DNA from: Obelidium mucronatum
Taxonomy: Eukaryota > Chytridiomycota > Chytridiomycetes > Chytridiales > Chytriomycetaceae
NCBI GenBank assembly: GCA_025765595.1
Contig: JAIVFH010000130.1
Coordinates: 20,693-84,692 of the forward strand
Direction of reading: 5' to 3'
Length of the DNA stretch: 64,000 nucleotides
The notes under the pieces are model-generated. The model was not told where the DNA came from, ran no database searches, and saw only the letters and a program-made list of their open reading frames with translations. Below are positions 61,613 to 64,000 of this stretch, in pieces. The position numbers and the translations under genes were made by a program. How positions within the stretch are numbered: the first letter of the stretch is position 1; every line of letters begins with the position of its first letter.

Positions 61613-62915
61613 TCAACTTCCAGATGCACAGCCGCGACATCTAAATAATGTTTTATGAGTATTTTGAAAGGCGGTTGGAGGGGTAAAGATGACGCTGGAT
61701 GGAAGGAAGGAAAGATGAAGAAGAAAATGAATACACTAAAAACAAACAAAGAAGATTCACCGCCTACGGCGGTAAGATCCCGCCTTGATGTAAAATCAGT
61801 TTCTTGTAAGGTGGTTGGGCGGTATAGATGTCGGGAGGAACGGAAAGAAAAAGAAAAAGAATACACCGCCTTCGGCGGTGACCAAAAGAAAAAACGAAGA
61901 TCCACCGCCTATGGCGGTAAGTTCCCACCTTCGGCGGTGAGGAAAAGAATAAAAATTGAGTGTGTTGAATAACTGTCAGGGGTATAGATGACGGTGGATG
62001 GAAGGAAAGAAAGATCACGAAGAAAACGAATACACCGCCTTCGGCGGTGACGAGAAAGAGGTGACGAAAAGAAAAAAAAGAAGATTCACCGGTAGGTTCC
62101 CGCCTTCGGCGATGAGGAAAAGAATGTAAAATGAGTTTGAGAGGAAGGAAGGAAAGAAGTAGAAAACGAATACACCGCCTTCAGCGGTGACGAGAATACG
62201 GCGGTAAGTTCCCGCCTTTGGCGGCGAAGAAAAGAAGATTACCCGCAATGAAGACATTCAATAACCTTATCCTCCTCCAAATTCGCACGCGGAACACGAC
62301 AAACACAAGTCGTACCAAAATTGGTATCTCTAGGTTGAATACACCTCAAACAACAAAGCTTCTCATACCCCGACTTTCTCCATTTAGCAATCAAATTCTC
62401 ATCAGCGTGACCATTCTTTACACAGTATTCGTACAATTCTTTGGAGATTGCTTTGCGCTTGTAGTACATTTCGTAGAGGTATCGAGAACGTTGGTGGTGT
62501 ATTTGAAAGATTGGCCATGATGTTTCGACTTTTCTTTTTCCTTCGTGTGTTTCGTTTTCGGCTTGGTGGTTTAAATAAATGTTAGAGACGGAGGGGTAGG
62601 ATGGAGAGGGAGAGGGGAGAAGTGAGAGATAGACAGAGAAGGCAATTCAGCTCGTTCATTGCTCCATGTTTCCAGTGAAAGAGCAATGCCTACAAGCGAC
62701 AGACATTGGCTGACGGTAGATGGAGATGTAAACTGGCTGTGCACAGTCAAACTGCGGACCCATTCACTCTGTTTCTCCATCTCTCACTCTCTCACTTATT
62801 TTTCATTTGCCAAAAACTCACCTTCACGCATCTGTTTAGTCAAATCTTCGAGAGTTGGCTCAATCAGATCCCAGCCTTCTGGCGGCGGCTTCCGGCCTCT
62901 CTTTACTTTGGGCAT
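61613..62915 (-). CDS. BUD31: Spliceosome component Bud31 (G10 family)
   Basis: Exons 62822-62915, 62243-62561 and 61613-61640; 146 residues. Product: [104 protein letters not shown]. The last, tiny 28-nt exon supplies the final zinc-binding CRGC after a split Gly codon; without it the metal site would be incomplete. Bud31 sits in the Prp19-related part of the active spliceosome. The 602-nt second intron (61641-62242) is the longest host-gene intron found here and carries the GNA-hairpin repeats. Confidence 0.92.
61760..62224 (-). repeat. GNA-hairpin palindrome cluster in BUD31 intron 2
   Basis: On the + strand CCGCC-TNC-GGCGG units lie at 61760-61772, 61866-61878, 61905-61917, 62035-62047, 62175-62187 (one mismatch) and 62212-62224. 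Incomplete copies lie near 61927 and 62100. On the transcribed strand they read CCGCC-GNA-GGCGG, the same sense as in transporter 1. The flanking phrases GGCGGTGTATTCTTTT and CCATCC...CATCT.TACCCC also recur in the transporter intron. Confidence 0.9.
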
Positions 62916-62978
62916 TTTTAATAAATATTAAAAATGAATTGAAAAGAAATAAATAGAAAGAAAGAAAATCAGAAAACT
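62916..62978. promoter_or_regulatory. 63-nt gap between BUD31 and PRP18 starts
   Basis: AT-rich bases with an AATATT-centred palindrome (TTTTTAATAAATATTAAAAA). It links two splicing-factor genes in divergent orientation, so shared regulation is plausible. Confidence 0.55.
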
Positions 62979-64000
62979 ATGGAACAGTTAAAAGCCGAGA
63001 TTGAGCGCAAGCGGAAGGAGCAGCCGACAGCGGCGGCAGCGGGCCGAAACAAGTACATGAAGCGGGGCGAAGTGGAGCGCCTAGCCGCGGCTGAAGCCGC
63101 AGCCGCTGCCGCTTCTCGCGAAAAGGCAGCTGACGCAGCGCCCGTGGCTGTTGCGGCAGCCCCGAGTGTATCAGCAGCGGCATCGAACAGTTCATTGAAC
63201 GCTTCAACATTGACTTCAACGCCGACCGCTTCAACAGCAAACACATCAAACACATTGACACAAAAAGAACGAGACGAAACAACCGCCAAGCGCATCCCGG
63301 AAGCAGACCTCGCAGCACGCTTCCGGGCGCGCGGCGTTCCGATCCGGCTGTTTGGCGAGACGCACGCGGACCGCATGGCGCGGCTCACAGCGCTCGAGAG
63401 CTCTGAGGAGCGCAGCGACGGCGGCCAGAACGACTACCGCGCGCTGCTCGCACGCGCCGACGCGCGGCTGGCGGAGACGCTGCTGAAGGGCGGCGGCGGC
63501 GGCGGCGGCGCGGCGGCGCAGGCGAAGGCCGCGCTCGAGGCGCAGCTGGCCGCCGTCGACACGCGCGCGCAATCTCGCAGCGGCTGCTCGACCGCGACCC
63601 CGAGAAGACACGCATCCTGATTGCAATCTACTTCAAGAAGATTCTGCTCGTGTGGGAACGCACGCTGAACGAGACTGACTCCGACTCGAAGGACAAGCGC
63701 TTTGCGCTGGCCACGCGCGAGCAGACTGCAGAGTACATGAAGCCGTTCTTTGTGCAGCTGAAGCAGGGCTCCCTCGAGAACGACGTCGTTGCGCGCGTCA
63801 CGGAAATCTGCAAACACATGCAAGACCGCGAATACCTCAAGGCAAATGACGCCTATCTGCGTCTCAGTATTGGAAATGCCCCTGGCCCATCGGTGTGACC
63901 ATGGTTGGTATCCACGAACGTAGTGGTCGCGAAAAAATTTCTAGTTCCCATGTCGCACATGGTTTGAATGACGAAACTCAACGAAAATGGATTCAGAGCA
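62979..64000 (+). CDS. PRP18: Pre-mRNA splicing factor Prp18, partial at window end, two apparent frameshifts
   Basis: Second-step splicing factor. N-terminal part: [20 protein letters not shown], an Ala-rich stretch, then the SFM-like motif [20 protein letters not shown]. The Prp18 domain follows: [99 protein letters not shown]. Two shifts are needed: a CG dinucleotide too many in the run at about 63570-63576, and one base missing in CCCCTGG near 63882, where the family has GNAPWP. Both are in repeats prone to sequencing error. The first 800 bases are GC-rich. Confidence 0.88.

Overview
This looks like nuclear DNA of a fungus, probably a zoosporic (chytrid-like) lineage. Supporting genes are a secreted GH18 chitinase with chitin-binding modules, a vacuolar alpha-mannosidase of the Ams1 type, the fungal DUF2408/UPF0662 family, an Nto1/BRPF chromatin scaffold, and many short GT-AG introns (about 36 to 100 nt, often GTAAGT/GTGAGT). 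The lineage call is inference from gene content; no rRNA or mitochondrial marker is present. Exon structures below were derived by hand from reading phase, splice dinucleotides and family alignment, and most close exactly in phase.

Layout. 1-5.4 kb: AT-rich repeats, a decayed leucine-rich-repeat fragment and a broken armadillo-repeat gene. 5.4-10.1 kb: a hAT DNA transposon with an 8-bp target duplication that splits a host gene; a Tc1/mariner-type transposase sits inside one of its introns. 10.7-15.3 kb: AMS1, 20 exons. 16-21.6 kb: an EF-hand protein, KSH1 and mitochondrial uL15 head to head, an LRR protein, an ERI-type exonuclease. 21.9-27.7 kb: chitinase, DUF2408 protein, lipid kinase. 27.8-34.7 kb: an acyl-CoA dehydrogenase pseudogene split by a nearly intact Ty1/copia retrotransposon. 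34.8-39.4 kb: HUB1 and NTO1/BRPF head to head. 39.7-44.6 kb: two paralogues of a family I do not recognise. 44.7-50.9 kb: HAUS1-like protein, a small unknown protein, MFS transporter 1, tRNA-Asn, TANGO2 and an ACC-synthase-like aminotransferase. 51-53.3 kb: two frameshifted genes (ankyrin, lipid-droplet-like). 53.4-58.4 kb: three more MFS transporters related to transporter 1. 58.6-64 kb: DUF4286-like protein, a cytochrome-b5-like heme protein, a MYND protein, BUD31 and PRP18 (runs off the end).

Striking themes. (1) Clusters of a 13-nt palindrome, CCGCC-GNA-GGCGG, fill one intron of MFS transporter 1 and one of BUD31, always reading C-GNA-G on the transcribed sense strand. (2) Five divergent gene pairs have start codons only 33 to 81 nt apart, and one same-strand pair has only 10 nt between a stop and the next start. 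(3) Several coding regions begin with an abrupt GC-rich island of about 250 to 800 bp in otherwise AT-rich DNA. (4) The ATG of HUB1 appears to be split by an intron (A|TG). (5) Many single-base frameshifts, including two in the normally essential PRP18, suggest residual assembly errors as well as genuine decay.
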